Source: Serripes groenlandicus (taxonomy: Eukaryota; Mollusca; Bivalvia; Cardiida; Cardiidae). Taken from it: a stretch of DNA of 64,000 bases. Positions 22,825-33,286 of this stretch are shown here, piece after piece. The notes under the pieces are model-generated. The model had not been told where the DNA came from. It did not search any database and worked only from the letters and a program-made list of their open reading frames with translations. The stretch lies in NCBI GenBank assembly GCA_031761405.1, contig JASEVX010000032.1:1715333-1779332 (forward strand), read 5' to 3'. The position numbers and the translations under genes are program-made. Position 1 is the first letter of the stretch, and every line of letters starts with the position of its first letter.

Positions 22825-22996
22825 ACGTCGAAAACATCTACGCCATACTGTTGAAACTTTCAGTCAATTGAAGTATTATTATTAAATGAAAATGAAAACA
22901 ATGTTGCAAAAGGAGAAATTGCTCATTAATGACAGTTCCTCTTTTTTCTCACAACGTTTCAAAAGTCATCTGCTACAGATGCGTCTACATGAGTCT
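22825..22996. mobile_element. MITE-like element (copy 2)
   Basis: Left end 'atgcagcagacgtcgaaaac', centre 'gagaaattgctcattaatga', right end 'aaaagtcatctgctacagat' then 'gcgtct'. Same structure as at 8118 and elsewhere. Confidence 0.65.
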
Positions 22997-23282
22997 AGAA
23001 GATGCGTTTGCATCTGATAGTTATACGTACAAATCTATAATTTAATACAAAATAGAAAAAATAAGTAAAAGTGTCTACAGTTTCAGTTATGTTTTGATCG
23101 TTATTAACATATTGATGGTCTTTATTCTCGGAGGTTTGCGTTCTTGTTCCACGCTGTATCCAGTTTTAAATAATAAGATTGTCAAACACCTTTTTCTTGA
23201 CCGCATAATGATCACTAAGAAAGATAACGATGTACGTTTAGTTTATGCAAAGTAACACTGTATTACCTCCCTTTAAGTGTTT

Positions 23283-23477
23283 GACAGCTAGATAGTCTTG
23301 CGGATGCGTATATAGGTTACTCTGGATCTTCACTGGTCGTATATTCCCGAAGATCGGTTAATGTGTGACGTGGCTCTCTGTTATGTTTTACAACTAGATC
23401 GTCTTGGTCATATAGGTTACTCTGGATCTTCACTGGTCGTATATTCCCGAAGGTCGGTTAATGTGTGACGCGGCTCT
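23283..23477. repeat. ~100-bp minisatellite, first segment (before the LINE)
   Basis: Two units with 'ctagat(a/c)gtctt', 'ataggttactctggatcttc', 'actggtcgtatattcccgaa' and 'ggttaatgtgtgacg(t/c)ggctct'. The array resumes at 28328 and again at 34684, so it was split twice by retroelements. Confidence 0.85.
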
Positions 23478-23509
23478 AGTCCGTTTTCATAGGCTACCCT
23501 GCTAAATTA

Positions 23510-23863
23510 GTGGTAAAGGGAAAAGTGATTCATGATGAATTTCCCGATTGGAACCAAATGCTCAAGGAATCTCGAATTCAAAACCATAAACCGAACACCG
23601 ACAACCTATCTATTGACCCAATACCAACAACTTCACATACTGGTACAGGCCCCGTTCCCAGCAATCGAGATGAAATGGACTCTTCCACGGTGACACACTC
23701 ACAAAGCAAAGTGCCGGTCATTGAATCGGAATCCGAAAGTGACAGTGACTCTGAGATGTCAAACTACAACCAGGCAATGCAGCTTTTGGATTCATCCCAA
23801 AAACAAAAGCCAAACCCTAAAACAACAAATGAACTCTCCCAAGCTGGTACAGTGCAACCATAG
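23510..23863 (+). pseudogene. C-terminal end of LINE ORF1 (truncated)
   Basis: About 117 codons are open to a TAG at 23861-23863. The apparent start is GTG, and the reading is cut by the 5' truncation of the element, so the real start is lost. The sequence is polar with a serine/acid run ('ESESESDSDSEM') and no visible zinc knuckle. ORF2 follows in the same frame after this single stop, so the stop is either the natural ORF1 end or a nonsense change in a fused frame. Function inferred from position: ORF1 proteins bind element RNA. Confidence 0.55.
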
Positions 23864-26800
23864 GAACTCGGGGGAGGTGTTAACAATATAACCCCCAAAA
23901 ACATTTCCACTTCAATAGGAAAGGACAATATCATTTCAAATAACTGTTTGAACCAATTAAGTATTGCTTCTTTGAATGTTTGTGGTTTAAAGCGTAAGCA
24001 ACATATCCAGAATGTATTGAGCTTGTACAAAAATTTGACGTCTTGTGTGTAAACGAGTCCAAATTAGATAAATATGACCATATTAAAGCCCCAGGCTATA
24101 CTTTTATAAATGTTCCCAGGAAACAGAAGTTCAAAAGAAAATCTGGTGGCCTTGGAGCATTTATAAAAGATGACATCTTTCAATATTTTAAAATAATTGA
24201 GTCAAAAAGTGACTACTTGTTTTGGTTGAAGTTCACTGGAAGTGAAATTGTTCATGACCCAGTTATTATAGGTATTGTATATGTACCACCTTTACATTCA
24301 CGTTTCTATAGCAATGACATGTTTGAGGTGTTTGACAATGAAATATCAGAGATGAGTTCTAAATTTGAATATCTCTACCTATGTGGTGATTTCAATGCAC
24401 ATACTGGTGAATTAGTAGACTATACTACAAATGATGACTTTATCTCAGAGTACTTTCAATTCAATGAAGATTTAACTTCTTTTGTTAATCAAAAAGCACT
24501 TCTACTTGAAAATGGCATTAAACTTAAAAGGTGCTCACCTGACAGTAAAAGAAATAATCATGGTTATAAACTTATAGGTACTTGTAAGAACAATAACCTT
24601 ATAATTGTCAATGGGCGAACCACAGGTGATATCCCTGGAAGGATGACTTTCAGGAACATCTCAGTAATTGACTACTTTATTTCTTCTGTCAAAGGCTATG
24701 ATCTTATAGATGCATTTGAAATACAAGAACTAGACCCACTGTTTTCTGATGGGCATTTTATTCTCCAATGTAAAATCAATATAAAAATAAAAACTTCTGC
24801 CAAAAATAAAAAAAAAATGCAATGCAAAAAATGGAACAAAAACCTTAAATATAATTTCACAAATAGCATATGTGAAAACGAGGTAGCCACTATCTTGAAA
24901 GACTTATTTAGTATCACAAATACAACTTTTGAGCAAGATAAACTGGATAAAATTGTTGAAAAACTAACAGGCATTTATATTAACAGTGCTGAAAAGACAT
25001 TTCCAGGAAAAAAATCATTTAACATTACCAACAACCCACAAAAACCATGGTTTGGCCCTGATTGTAAAAAGGCTAGAAAGTTGTACAGTAAATCCAGGAA
25101 AAAATATTGCAAATACCCCACATTAGAAAACAGAAATGTATATTATTCTAAGAGTAAAATATACAAAAAAACTATGAATAAATATAAAAACTACTATAAT
25201 AAAATAAATGAAAACAAATTAAGATTACTAAATAGCAAAAACCCCAGAGACTATTGGAAATACCTTAACTCCATAAATGCTAAGGATAAAGGGGAAATGC
25301 CACCCCTTGAATCATTATACAAACATTTCAGGGAAGTAAATAATGATTTATCTCATGAACATGATGATCAATCTATATTAAGCCAAATTAATCTAAATGT
25401 GGATAATATGCTGAATTCTCCATTTACTCCAGAAGAAATATCCAAATGTATAAAAAACTTACAGAATAATAAAGCCCCAGGAATAGATGGAGTTATAAAT
25501 GAATACATAAAATGCTCTCAAGAGAAGCTTTTACCTGTTTATGTGTCACTATTCAACATTATACTAAATCATGGGGCCTTCCCTTCACAATGGTCTTTAG
25601 GAACCATAATACCTATTTATAAAAACAAAGGGGATAGAACAAACCCTGAGTGTTATCGCCCCATCACACTACTAAGCTGTGTTAGTAAATTATTCACTTC
25701 TGTACTAAATACAAGACTAAGCACCTTTTTAGACAGAAATAATATGTTGTCAGAGAATCAAGCTGGATTCAGATCAGGTTACTCAACTACTGACCATGTA
25801 TTTACAATTAACTCATTAATTGAACTTTTTAAATTTCATAAACAAAAATTATTTTGCTGCTTTATTGACTTTTCCAAAGCATTTGACTCTGTCTGGCGAA
25901 TAGGATTATGGTCTAAGTTACTAGAAACTAACATAAATGGTAAATTCCTCCTATTAATTAGAAATATGTACAAAGATATAAAGTCTTGTATCTCATCTGA
26001 AAATGACATGTCTGACTTTTTCTCCTGTAACTGCGGGGTCCGCCAGGGCGAAAACTTATCGCCGATCCTCTTCTCCCTATTCCTGAATGATCTTGAAGAT
26101 TTTTTAAACAAACAGGGAAACGAAGGACTTAAGTTTGAAAACCCTGACTTGAACATCATTTTAAAAATACTTGTCTTACTCTATGCAGACGATACAGTTT
26201 TGATAGCTGATCAACCCCAAAAATTGCAATTATGTCTAAATAGTTTCGACAATTATTGTAAAACATGGAAATTACATATTAATTTAGAAAAAACAAAGGT
26301 AATGATTTTCGGGAGCAGGAGTAAATCTAGGCACACATTCCATATCAACAATAGCCAAATTGAAATTGTGAAATCATATAAATACCTTGGCACTTACTTC
26401 ACCAACTCTGGAAATTTCCTAGTAAATAGAAAACATTTAGCAGAGCAAGCCAAGAAAGCTCTGTTTTATTTTTACAAAAGAATCAATAACCTAAACTTGC
26501 CACCTGACCTGATCTTTAAACTGTTTGACAATACTATATCTCCAATACTGCTGTATAATTCAGAGATCTGGGGTTATGAAGATAAAAAATTGCTAGAAAG
26601 AATACTTTGTACTTTTATTAAAAAGTATTTACATCTGAAAGCCAGTACACCTAATTACATGGTATATGCAGAAACCGGGAGATACCCACTAGAAATTAGT
26701 ATTAAAACAAGAATGATAGGCTATTGGATCAGACTTATTACTGGAAAAGAAAGTAAAATAGCACACAAAATCTACAAAATTCTTCTTAACACACAAAACT

Positions 26801-27378
26801 TTAAATCAAAATGGATCACTGAAATTAAAAGCATTCTAACTGAAATAGGTCGACAGGATATTTGGCTAAACCAAAATACATATTTACATAATAACACAAA
26901 ATCTTTGGTGAATAAAATCCTGATTGACCAATACCAACAACAATGGCATAGCAATCTTGAAATTTCTTCTAAGGGTAAAATATATGGTATGTTCAAGGAA
27001 AATATAAATTTGGAACACTATTTTACACAAATTCCGAAAAAGGACTATTTAACCTTAGTAAAATTCAGAACATCAAATCATTACTTACCAATTGAAACAG
27101 GGAGATGGAATAATATACATGTTGAGGCAAGGAAATGTAAACTCTGCAACCTTAATGACACTGGTGATGAAATGCACTACCTGTTAATCTGCCCTTATTT
27201 TCACTGCCAACGCAAACTCAATTTAAAACCATATTACTATACCAAACCTAATGTGTTAAAATTTAAACAAATTATGAATGTAAGATCTGTGAAACAATTA
27301 CACAAATTAAGTACATATATTTTACTAATCAGTAACTTTTTCAAAAACAATTGGCAAGCACCAAATGAAACTAGATAA
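23864..27378 (+). CDS. LINE ORF2: AP-type endonuclease and reverse transcriptase
   Basis: Numbering from base 24043. The first endonuclease block ('IASLNVCGLK', about 23960-23995) lies in the frame of 23510. One base is missing near 24030 ('tacaaaaattt'), after which the 1111-codon frame runs unbroken to TAG... the stop at 27376-27378. Endonuclease blocks: 'NESKL' just after the shift, 'GDFNAH' at 115-120, 'SDGH' at 235-238 in place of the usual SDH. RT: 'FIDFSKAFDS' with D609, 'GVRQGENLSPILF', and YADD at 714-717. A C-terminal zinc finger C1032-x2-C1035-x9-H1045-x4-C1050 closes the protein. There is no RNase H. The protein nicks target DNA and copies its own RNA there. Apart from the one-base lesion the enzyme core looks intact, so insertion is recent. 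It is of the jockey/CR1/L2 sort; exact clade not decided. Confidence 0.85.
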
Positions 27379-28147
27379 AGTATTTATACACACAGTACTT
27401 TTGAATGGCATTCTGTTACATAAGCAGCAACAAATATGTTTATAAAATATAAATAAGCAATTATAACTTACTCATTTTCCTGTCAGTAACACAGCACTAT
27501 CCAAATGTACAATTGACACTGGTAAATAACTAAACCGTTTTATCCTCACTATTATATATAGAATTAAAACTGAAAACGATTACTTAATGGCACTCTCTAC
27601 AGATTATATCACATCACAACTTGCAAGTTAGCATTTAAATCCATTTCTAACACACTAAAATCAACACAATTCCTAAAACATCACATGACGGAACGGGTTT
27701 TACCCCTATTGTTTACACATATTGAGTTATGCATTATGTTTGACTTCCCAAAATGTTGCGATTGTAAAATAACCTTTCCCTAATTCTGTCATTAGAGACT
27801 TGTATTAGTATACAAAGAGAACATTGTGAAAATTGGTGCGATGGCTTATTATGCCTGATCGCATCACTGAACACAATGTTACTACTTTTCCTTAAAATAA
27901 CAATCATTATTGTTTTTCCACATCTGAAAACACTTAGTAAAAGTTTAACAAAGTCCATATGAGGGAAATGTTACGCATTGTGTTTGTCTTACTCGGAATT
28001 CCATGTAAACTATAGTCTATTTCTACTATTGGACTCTCTCTTACTCCAATAAAACTAAAATCTACTAGACTATTCACAAAATAAAACTTTTGGCTCAGAA
28101 ACTCGGAAACTCCATGCACCCATTTCCCTCTAACCTCCCCTAGAATA

Positions 28148-28151
<4 letters not shown>

Positions 28152-28227
<76 letters not shown>
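28152..28227. repeat. (CT)n microsatellite in the LINE 3' region
   Basis: A nearly pure dinucleotide run of about 75 bases. Confidence 0.97.
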
Positions 28228-28231
<4 letters not shown>

Positions 28232-28327
28232 GTGACTTAATAATTGATATATTGTGAATTTGTAAATTTATATCTCTTGTATCTTGTATTTAGATTAGAG
28301 AAATAAAACGAGTATGTATGTATGTAT

Positions 28328-28664
28328 GTTATATTTAACAACTAGATCGTCTTGGGCATATAGGTTACTCTGGATCTTCACTGGTCGTATATTCCAGAAG
28401 GTCGGTTAATGTGTGACGTGGCTCTCTGTTATGTTTTACAACTAGATCGTCTTGCGGATGCGTATATAGGTTACTCTGGATCTTCACTGGTCGTATATTC
28501 CAGAAGGGAGGTTAATGTGTGACGTGGTTCTCTTATGTTTTACAGCTAGATCGTATTGCGTATATAGGTTACTGTGGATCTTTACTGGTCGTATATTGCA
28601 GAAGGGAGGATAATGTTTGGCGTGGCTCTCTGTTATGTTTACAGCTAGATCGTCTAGCGTATAT
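28328..28664. repeat. ~100-bp minisatellite, second segment (between LINE and Ngaro-like element)
   Basis: Just over three units. Some copies carry an extra 'cggatg' after 'cttg', making 106 instead of about 97 bases. The last unit has private variants ('tattgcag', 'ggataatgtttgg') that reappear at 34684-34755. Confidence 0.9.
28593..28664. repeat. Left copy of the 72-bp duplication flanking the Ngaro-like element
   Basis: Runs from 'atattgcagaagggaggata' to 'ctagcgtatat' and abuts the element. It is identical to 34684-34755, including changes not seen in other array units. Confidence 0.85.
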
Positions 28665-28893
28665 TTTTACCAATAGATGAAAGAATTTCCATCAAATTCA
28701 AAGAGAATTGATTTTCGCCTGTCTCGCCCTTCAGTCAAATAAATGAAAAGGAAAATTGCCTACACGTGTTTAATTAACCACAAGGAATAATATTATAAAT
28801 GAACGACAATGAATAGCACTGAAGGGAACAAGATAGGTTCTCGGTTCTGCACAGTCCCTGTAAACGGTTTTGACCCTTAATGTTCAAAACTTA
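28664..28893. repeat. Terminal direct repeat of the Ngaro-like element, 3' end
   Basis: 230 bp beginning 'tttttaccaatagatgaaag' and ending 'gttcaaaactta'. It matches 34454-34683 at a constant offset of 5790. I find no further copy of a 'B' segment, so the split A1-B1A2B2 pattern typical of Ngaro is not confirmed. The first T may belong to the flank. Confidence 0.9.
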
Positions 28894-29182
28894 TTACAGA
28901 GGACAACTGCAGATAATTTAAAATTACACACATTTAATAAAATATTTGACAATGTAAATTCAAAACAATACATTTCTTCTTAGTTGTTGGCGGAATCTGG
29001 CCACAGCTTCCCAAAAGCTTATAACATGTAAACAACAGATGAGCCCTGGTGACAGAGACCCACACTGCTTATTTAAAGTCCAATTACTTCACACAATAAT
29101 TCAGATTGACAACAACTACTGGTGGAGGTATTCCCCGCCACATGGCGAAGCCATACCGCCACCAGCAAAACACAACATTGTT
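28894..29182 (-). other. 3' untranslated part of the Ngaro-like element
   Basis: Non-coding, between the hydrolase stop and the terminal repeat. The sequence at 29122-29376 also reads open on the plus strand, but this is a shadow of the hydrolase gene and flank. Confidence 0.5.
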
Positions 29183-29830
29183 TTATGAAAGATGGCCAGA
29201 TTTCCCACTGTCTGGAAATACCTTATTATCAGAAAAAAGGAACTGATCTAACCCTTTTTTTAACGTCTTTAAAAACATTTCATGACCTGTTGCCGACAAA
29301 TGCACCCCATCACAAAAAAGGAGGTGGTCATTCTCAACTATGTCAGGGTAACGTAAATACTTGCCTCCCTTATTAAGAATAAAGGATGCTATACCATTGT
29401 TTACCCTTTTTCTAGACCTTTCCAAAGCTTTATGATTTTGTTCTCCCCTCCAATGAAGTCTTGGAAGAATTTGCGACCACACCATAGTTGCCTGTGGGAG
29501 AATAACTGAAAGTTTCAAGAAATCTTGTTTAATTAAATGTAAGAGTGCAGCAGTTGTTTTTTGACCAATATCATTTCCACCACAGTGAATGACTAGCAAA
29601 TCTGGCGATTCTTGCACTGTTAATAGATGCCTGATTAAAGGAATACACTTATTCCATACCAGTCCACTTCTACCCTGCCAAAATATTTCCACTAGTCCTG
29701 CCATGCCAAGCTGCGAACCGTTTTCACCACAGCTCCTTGCATAACAAAAGGCTCGTTTTATAATTGATGACCCAATAATCCATATCAGCTTATGGGCATC
29801 TGAAAAAGACTTAATACCTCGGTCAGTCAT
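29183..29830 (-). CDS. SGNH/GDSL-type hydrolase encoded by the Ngaro-like element
   Basis: 215 codons from a true ATG. Block I is 'IWIIGSSIIK' (residues 16-25) with the likely nucleophile serine at 22. Block III is 'HCGGNDIG' (82-89), where N86 would serve the oxyanion hole. Block V is 'DGVHLSATGHEMF' (174-186) with D174 and H177 completing the triad. This is the esterase/lipase-like SGNH fold. Genes of this sort are known as an extra frame at the 3' end of some Ngaro and related retroelements, where their role is not settled. It lies 42 bases downstream of the recombinase stop on the same strand, so it probably shares the element transcript. No signal peptide or membrane segment is evident. 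Confidence 0.8.
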   Translation of the reverse strand: MTDRGIKSFSDAHKLIWIIGSSIIKRAFCYARSCGENGSQLGMAGLVEIFWQGRSGLVWNKCIPLIRHLLTVQESPDLLVIHCGGNDIGQKTTAALLHLIKQDFLKLSVILPQATMVWSQILPRLHWRGEQNHKALERSRKRVNNGIASFILNKGGKYLRYPDIVENDHLLFCDGVHLSATGHEMFLKTLKKGLDQFLFSDNKVFPDSGKSGHLS

Positions 29831-29872
29831 GAGATCACTGAACTCCGAGGCTGAAAGGTTGTGAAATCAAAT

Positions 29873-30874
29873 TCACTGACTCAATGTAAGGACGTCAGAC
29901 GGAATTCTGATGTATGATTTAAATGCACAAGATTTCCATCTGCCGTAGGATTGAATCTTTTCATCGGATAACCCATTTCTTGAAGCAGTTGTAGCTGCTC
30001 CAATCCGAAAGGAATGACATTTGTAGTTAGCGTTTTGCAACCCCAACATATTAAGTGATTTCTTTAATACAGCTGCAAACTGATAACGTGTAACTGGTAG
30101 GCTATTTAAATGACAAAAAAGATAAATGCAATTCAATGATTTTCTCATTTTTAAATAAAGTAACATATGTCTTACAGGGCAAGTCACTTTTCCTGTGTTT
30201 GGTATAATTAAAACGACTCCATGACCTTGCTGATCAGTTTTTGAAGACCTTAGAAACACTTTTATGGCTGAATTTCCATTTTCTAAATGTAGATCATTGA
30301 CTCGAAGAGCATGGCCTTCATTATTTAAACTTGAAATAACAAGTTCTCCAACTCGAAAAAACCCAAAAAATGCCAAAGAGAAAACTGCACTAAAAAGCTC
30401 TGCTTCATAGCTAGTGTAGCAAACTGTTGGTAAGGTTCGCAAAATTCGCTCAAGCAATTCATGAGTTATTGGTAGCCTTGTATCAACTCTTCTATGCATT
30501 TTTTTAAACCCATTTAACATTTTAGAAATGATGAAATTACCTGTTGGGTCTGATAAATCCTTTACTTTACAAGCAAATGCAATACCCGATATGTAACACC
30601 TAGCAGTACTTGGAGACATACCCTTTAATGACATAAATGCAATGAAATCGATGACAACCCCCAGAGGCGGTGGCCAAATATCTGCATGATCATTAATTAA
30701 CCTGAATTCAGAGAAAAGCTTAAGAGCCGATTCATATGAAGCTTTAGTATTCACCGCAATACTATTACTAATTAAGAGATCGACTTGAGATTGAATAGCC
30801 AGTGGTGAAACATATCCGGAATTGGCTCCCCTGCTGTACTGGCTTCTGGAGCTACCTCTCTGAAACGCTGCCAC
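29873..30874 (-). CDS. Tyrosine recombinase of the Ngaro-like element
   Basis: 333 codons are open, and the apparent first codon is GTG rather than ATG. The frame overlaps the RT/RNase H frame by 103 bases in another frame, which suggests translation by frameshifting or from a spliced or alternative message. Residues about 25-125 form the N-terminal core-binding domain. Catalytic residues of the family are all visible: R174 in 'GFFRVGEL', K212 in 'RSSKTDQ', H287 and R290 in 'CHSFRIG', W313 in 'GRWKS' (the H/W position), and nucleophile Y321 in 'KSYIR'. The enzyme would insert the DNA copy by site-specific recombination, in place of a DDE integrase. Length is normal for the family. Confidence 0.9.
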   Translation of the reverse strand: MAAFQRGSSRSQYSRGANSGYVSPLAIQSQVDLLISNSIAVNTKASYESALKLFSEFRLINDHADIWPPPLGVVIDFIAFMSLKGMSPSTARCYISGIAFACKVKDLSDPTGNFIISKMLNGFKKMHRRVDTRLPITHELLERILRTLPTVCYTSYEAELFSAVFSLAFFGFFRVGELVISSLNNEGHALRVNDLHLENGNSAIKVFLRSSKTDQQGHGVVLIIPNTGKVTCPVRHMLLYLKMRKSLNCIYLFCHLNSLPVTRYQFAAVLKKSLNMLGLQNANYKCHSFRIGAATTASRNGLSDEKIQSYGRWKSCAFKSYIRIPSDVLTLSQ

Positions 30875-32472
30875 TGACGACGAGAAAGAGAGTCAGCTTT
30901 AACATTGGAAATACCCTCAACATGCACTGCCTTATACTTAATACTGAAGCGCATGCATATCAGTATTAACGGACGTAAAAGCTGCATAACAAGCTTAGAC
31001 TTTGAAGATTTCTTGTTAAGGATGCTTACCAGGGACTGATTATCAACATACAAAAATATTTTCTTTTTCTGTAAGTATTCAGACCAAACACAAAAGGCTA
31101 AGAGGATAGGCACCAATTCTAAGAAAGTTATGTCATCAAACATATTAGACCCTCTCCAGTTCACTGGCCAAGGGTAAAATACCCAGCTACTACCAAATAC
31201 AGCAGCACAACCTAAATTTGGTGAACCAGCACTATCTGTGTATAGCTCAAGAGTTTCATTATCTGACCAATCCAACTCAGGAAAGCTGCAGTAACCATTA
31301 AAGTTTTTCAAAAAAGAAAGCCATAAACAAATATCTTCCTTCATAGGCAAAGTTACTCTAACATGGTGAAACGGCTTAAATAAGCCACACATCGCATCAT
31401 AGAAACGCCTGTTAAAAGCCCGAGCTACAGGAATGGCCCGAGTACAAAAATTGAGAAGTCCAACAAGGGACTGCAATTCTTTAAGAGTAACCTTTTTCTT
31501 TTGAAGAAGAGAAACGAGACTGGACTTCAATTTGTGAAGTTTATCCTCAGGCACTTGAATTTGAAAAAGTATTGAATTCAATTCTAGACCAAGAAAGACA
31601 AGTATTAAAGTTGGTCCTACAGTTTTACCTTCTGCTAAAGGGACCCCTATTGATGCACACATCTTTTCAAAGTTTGACATAGTCTGAACACATAAGGTGG
31701 ACCGAGATTTACCTAAAAATATGAAATCATCCAGATAGTGATGCAAATAGCTAGCTGGATGTAGGTACTTAAAAAGCCATTCCAAAAATGTTGCAAATTT
31801 CTCCCAAAGAGCACAAGAGATAGCGCAGCCCATAGGCAGCATTTTATCTACAAAGTAATAACCTTGCAAACGAAAACCGAGCAAGCAGAAATCATCAATA
31901 TGTACTGGCAAAAGCCGAAAAGCACTTTTAATATCCATTTTACCCATTAAACATTTATTTCCAAGATAAACAATGGAATTAATTACCTCATCCATTGAAG
32001 TATAATTGACAGAACATAAATCTTGATCAATATAGTCATTTACACTAGATCCTGTTGGGTATGATAAATGGTGAATTAATCTCCAAGTTCCATCTTTTTT
32101 AGGAACAAGCCCTATTGGGGAACACTTAAGATTACCAAAAGGACAAGTCTTGAATGGACCTGCAATTCTACCCAAAGACACCTCCTTCGTTACTTTTTCA
32201 AGAGCAATATCTGGGTTCTGTTTCACTGACAAAAGATTTTCACATTCAGTACTCATTCTAGGACCATCAAAATGTAAAAGAAAACCCTTTGTAAACCCTT
32301 CAGCCAAGATCAATGCATCCTCAGAAACAGGATATTCTTTCAAATATTTTAACAAAGGGCCAACCCTAATTGGGGTTGGAGCAATAGAAAGCAAATCAGT
32401 GGTGCAGCATGAAAGGCCTTTGCGCTGTTGAGGGTCTTGGTCGAGATGGAACAATTCCCCCAGGGGCTGCAA
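30772..32472 (-). CDS. Reverse transcriptase / RNase H of the Ngaro-like element
   Basis: 566 codons are open and the apparent first codon is TTG. The frame overlaps the gag-like frame by 77 bases (+1 relative to it). RT blocks: 'GLVPKKDGTWRLIHHL' (121-136), 'GKMDIKSAFRLLPV' with D180, 'LPMGCAISCALWEKF' (212-226), and the catalytic YLDD at 246-249. The connection domain has 'LKELQSLVGLLNFC', typical of DIRS-order RTs. RNase H residues D413 ('YTDSAG'), E452 ('FLELV'), D477 ('YVDNQS') and D527 ('KADSLS') are all present. It copies element RNA and removes the template strand. The frame is intact and the catalytic residues complete, so the element may be capable of autonomous movement. Confidence 0.92.
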   Translation of the reverse strand: MQPLGELFHLDQDPQQRKGLSCCTTDLLSIAPTPIRVGPLLKYLKEYPVSEDALILAEGFTKGFLLHFDGPRMSTECENLLSVKQNPDIALEKVTKEVSLGRIAGPFKTCPFGNLKCSPIGLVPKKDGTWRLIHHLSYPTGSSVNDYIDQDLCSVNYTSMDEVINSIVYLGNKCLMGKMDIKSAFRLLPVHIDDFCLLGFRLQGYYFVDKMLPMGCAISCALWEKFATFLEWLFKYLHPASYLHHYLDDFIFLGKSRSTLCVQTMSNFEKMCASIGVPLAEGKTVGPTLILVFLGLELNSILFQIQVPEDKLHKLKSSLVSLLQKKKVTLKELQSLVGLLNFCTRAIPVARAFNRRFYDAMCGLFKPFHHVRVTLPMKEDICLWLSFLKNFNGYCSFPELDWSDNETLELYTDSAGSPNLGCAAVFGSSWVFYPWPVNWRGSNMFDDITFLELVPILLAFCVWSEYLQKKKIFLYVDNQSLVSILNKKSSKSKLVMQLLRPLILICMRFSIKYKAVHVEGISNVKADSLSRRQWQRFREVAPEASTAGEPIPDMFHHWLFNLKSIS

Positions 32473-33286
32473 ACCTAAAATTAGACCTCATGTTATTATT
32501 ATTACCAGTACTTGTACATACTTTAAAAGAATGACTCCCACCACATTTAATGCACTTGTGTGTAAATGTGCAAACCGATCTTTGACAGATACCCTTGTAA
32601 TTGAAATCATAGCACTTAAACTTAACTTGTTCATTAGCCACTTGTGGCTTAGGTCGACACATAAACAGCATCCACAATTCCTGATCGACCACTGCCCATG
32701 ACATTTCTAAGGACTGAGCCATTTTTAGCCTGAACGGCTCATCATAAGATATCCAGCCATTTACAGTATATTGCTTGGCCCCAAATCTCACAGTATGGAG
32801 GTATTTGAGCATGTCGGCATACTGATCACTGTGCACTTGGCAGTAAACGTCCATATACACTATGAAAGCATCCGTCCATGCCTCTATACTAGATATACGT
32901 CTTATGGTTTTTGGCATAAGATTGATGCTTCCATTTGAGTCTAACGTGAGCACTTGTCCCATGCTATTTTCAGGCGTTAACAGAATTGATAAGTTTACAT
33001 ACTCCCTGTTACAAATTTTTTGTTTCAATCCTAGGGAAACTTGGCTAGAAATTCCATTACTAACTAGCCCCACCTGGACCTCACCTGAATCTTTTGGTTC
33101 TGGTTCAATCCTAGGTGGCAGCAAGGGCAACAACTTTTCAGCTACCTTCTCAACCACCATATTCAGCTGCGAATCGGACAGAGCGGTAGGCGCATCCGTC
33201 ACCAGCGTTGGTGGAACCTCTGGTGCCTGGTCATCCACGACTGCAGCCTCATGACGCCTACTAGTTTTTCGTCTTGCCTTAGGCAT
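32396..33286 (-). CDS. Gag-like protein of the Ngaro-like element (CCCH finger and zinc knuckle)
   Basis: 296 codons from a true ATG. A basic N-terminus ('MPKARRKTSRRHE') is followed by a proline/valine-rich linker and a helical central region with 'IEAWTDAFIVYMDVY', a wording common to DIRS/Ngaro gag-like proteins. Near the C-terminus is C-x8-C-x4-C-x3-H ('CYDFNYKGIC' to 'CTFTH'), a CCCH finger. Directly after it comes a C-x2-C-x3-H-x4-C knuckle ('CIKCGGSHSFKVC'). It probably binds the element RNA. The following RT frame begins before this one ends, suggesting a +1 shift for the fusion protein. Confidence 0.75.
   Translation of the reverse strand: MPKARRKTSRRHEAAVVDDQAPEVPPTLVTDAPTALSDSQLNMVVEKVAEKLLPLLPPRIEPEPKDSGEVQVGLVSNGISSQVSLGLKQKICNREYVNLSILLTPENSMGQVLTLDSNGSINLMPKTIRRISSIEAWTDAFIVYMDVYCQVHSDQYADMLKYLHTVRFGAKQYTVNGWISYDEPFRLKMAQSLEMSWAVVDQELWMLFMCRPKPQVANEQVKFKCYDFNYKGICQRSVCTFTHKCIKCGGSHSFKVCTSTGNNNNMRSNFRFAAPGGIVPSRPRPSTAQRPFMLHH

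Larger units (their letters stand above)
23478..28327 (+). mobile_element. 5'-truncated non-LTR retrotransposon (LINE, APE type)
   Basis: The element runs from just after the array word 'gcggctct' to a short (tatg)n end at 28300-28327, where the array resumes. It carries the end of an ORF1 (23510-23863), an ORF2 with endonuclease and reverse transcriptase (23864-27378), and a ~950-bp 3' untranslated region with a (CT)n run. The start lies inside ORF1, the usual result of incomplete reverse transcription. No target-site duplication is clear because the flanks are tandem repeats. Confidence 0.85.

Noticed and set aside
24696..26159. Minus-strand frames within the LINE
   Set aside because: They are antisense shadows of ORF2.
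32150..33254. Plus-strand frames of 93 and 130 codons
   Set aside because: They are antisense shadows of the RT and gag-like frames of the Ngaro-like element.
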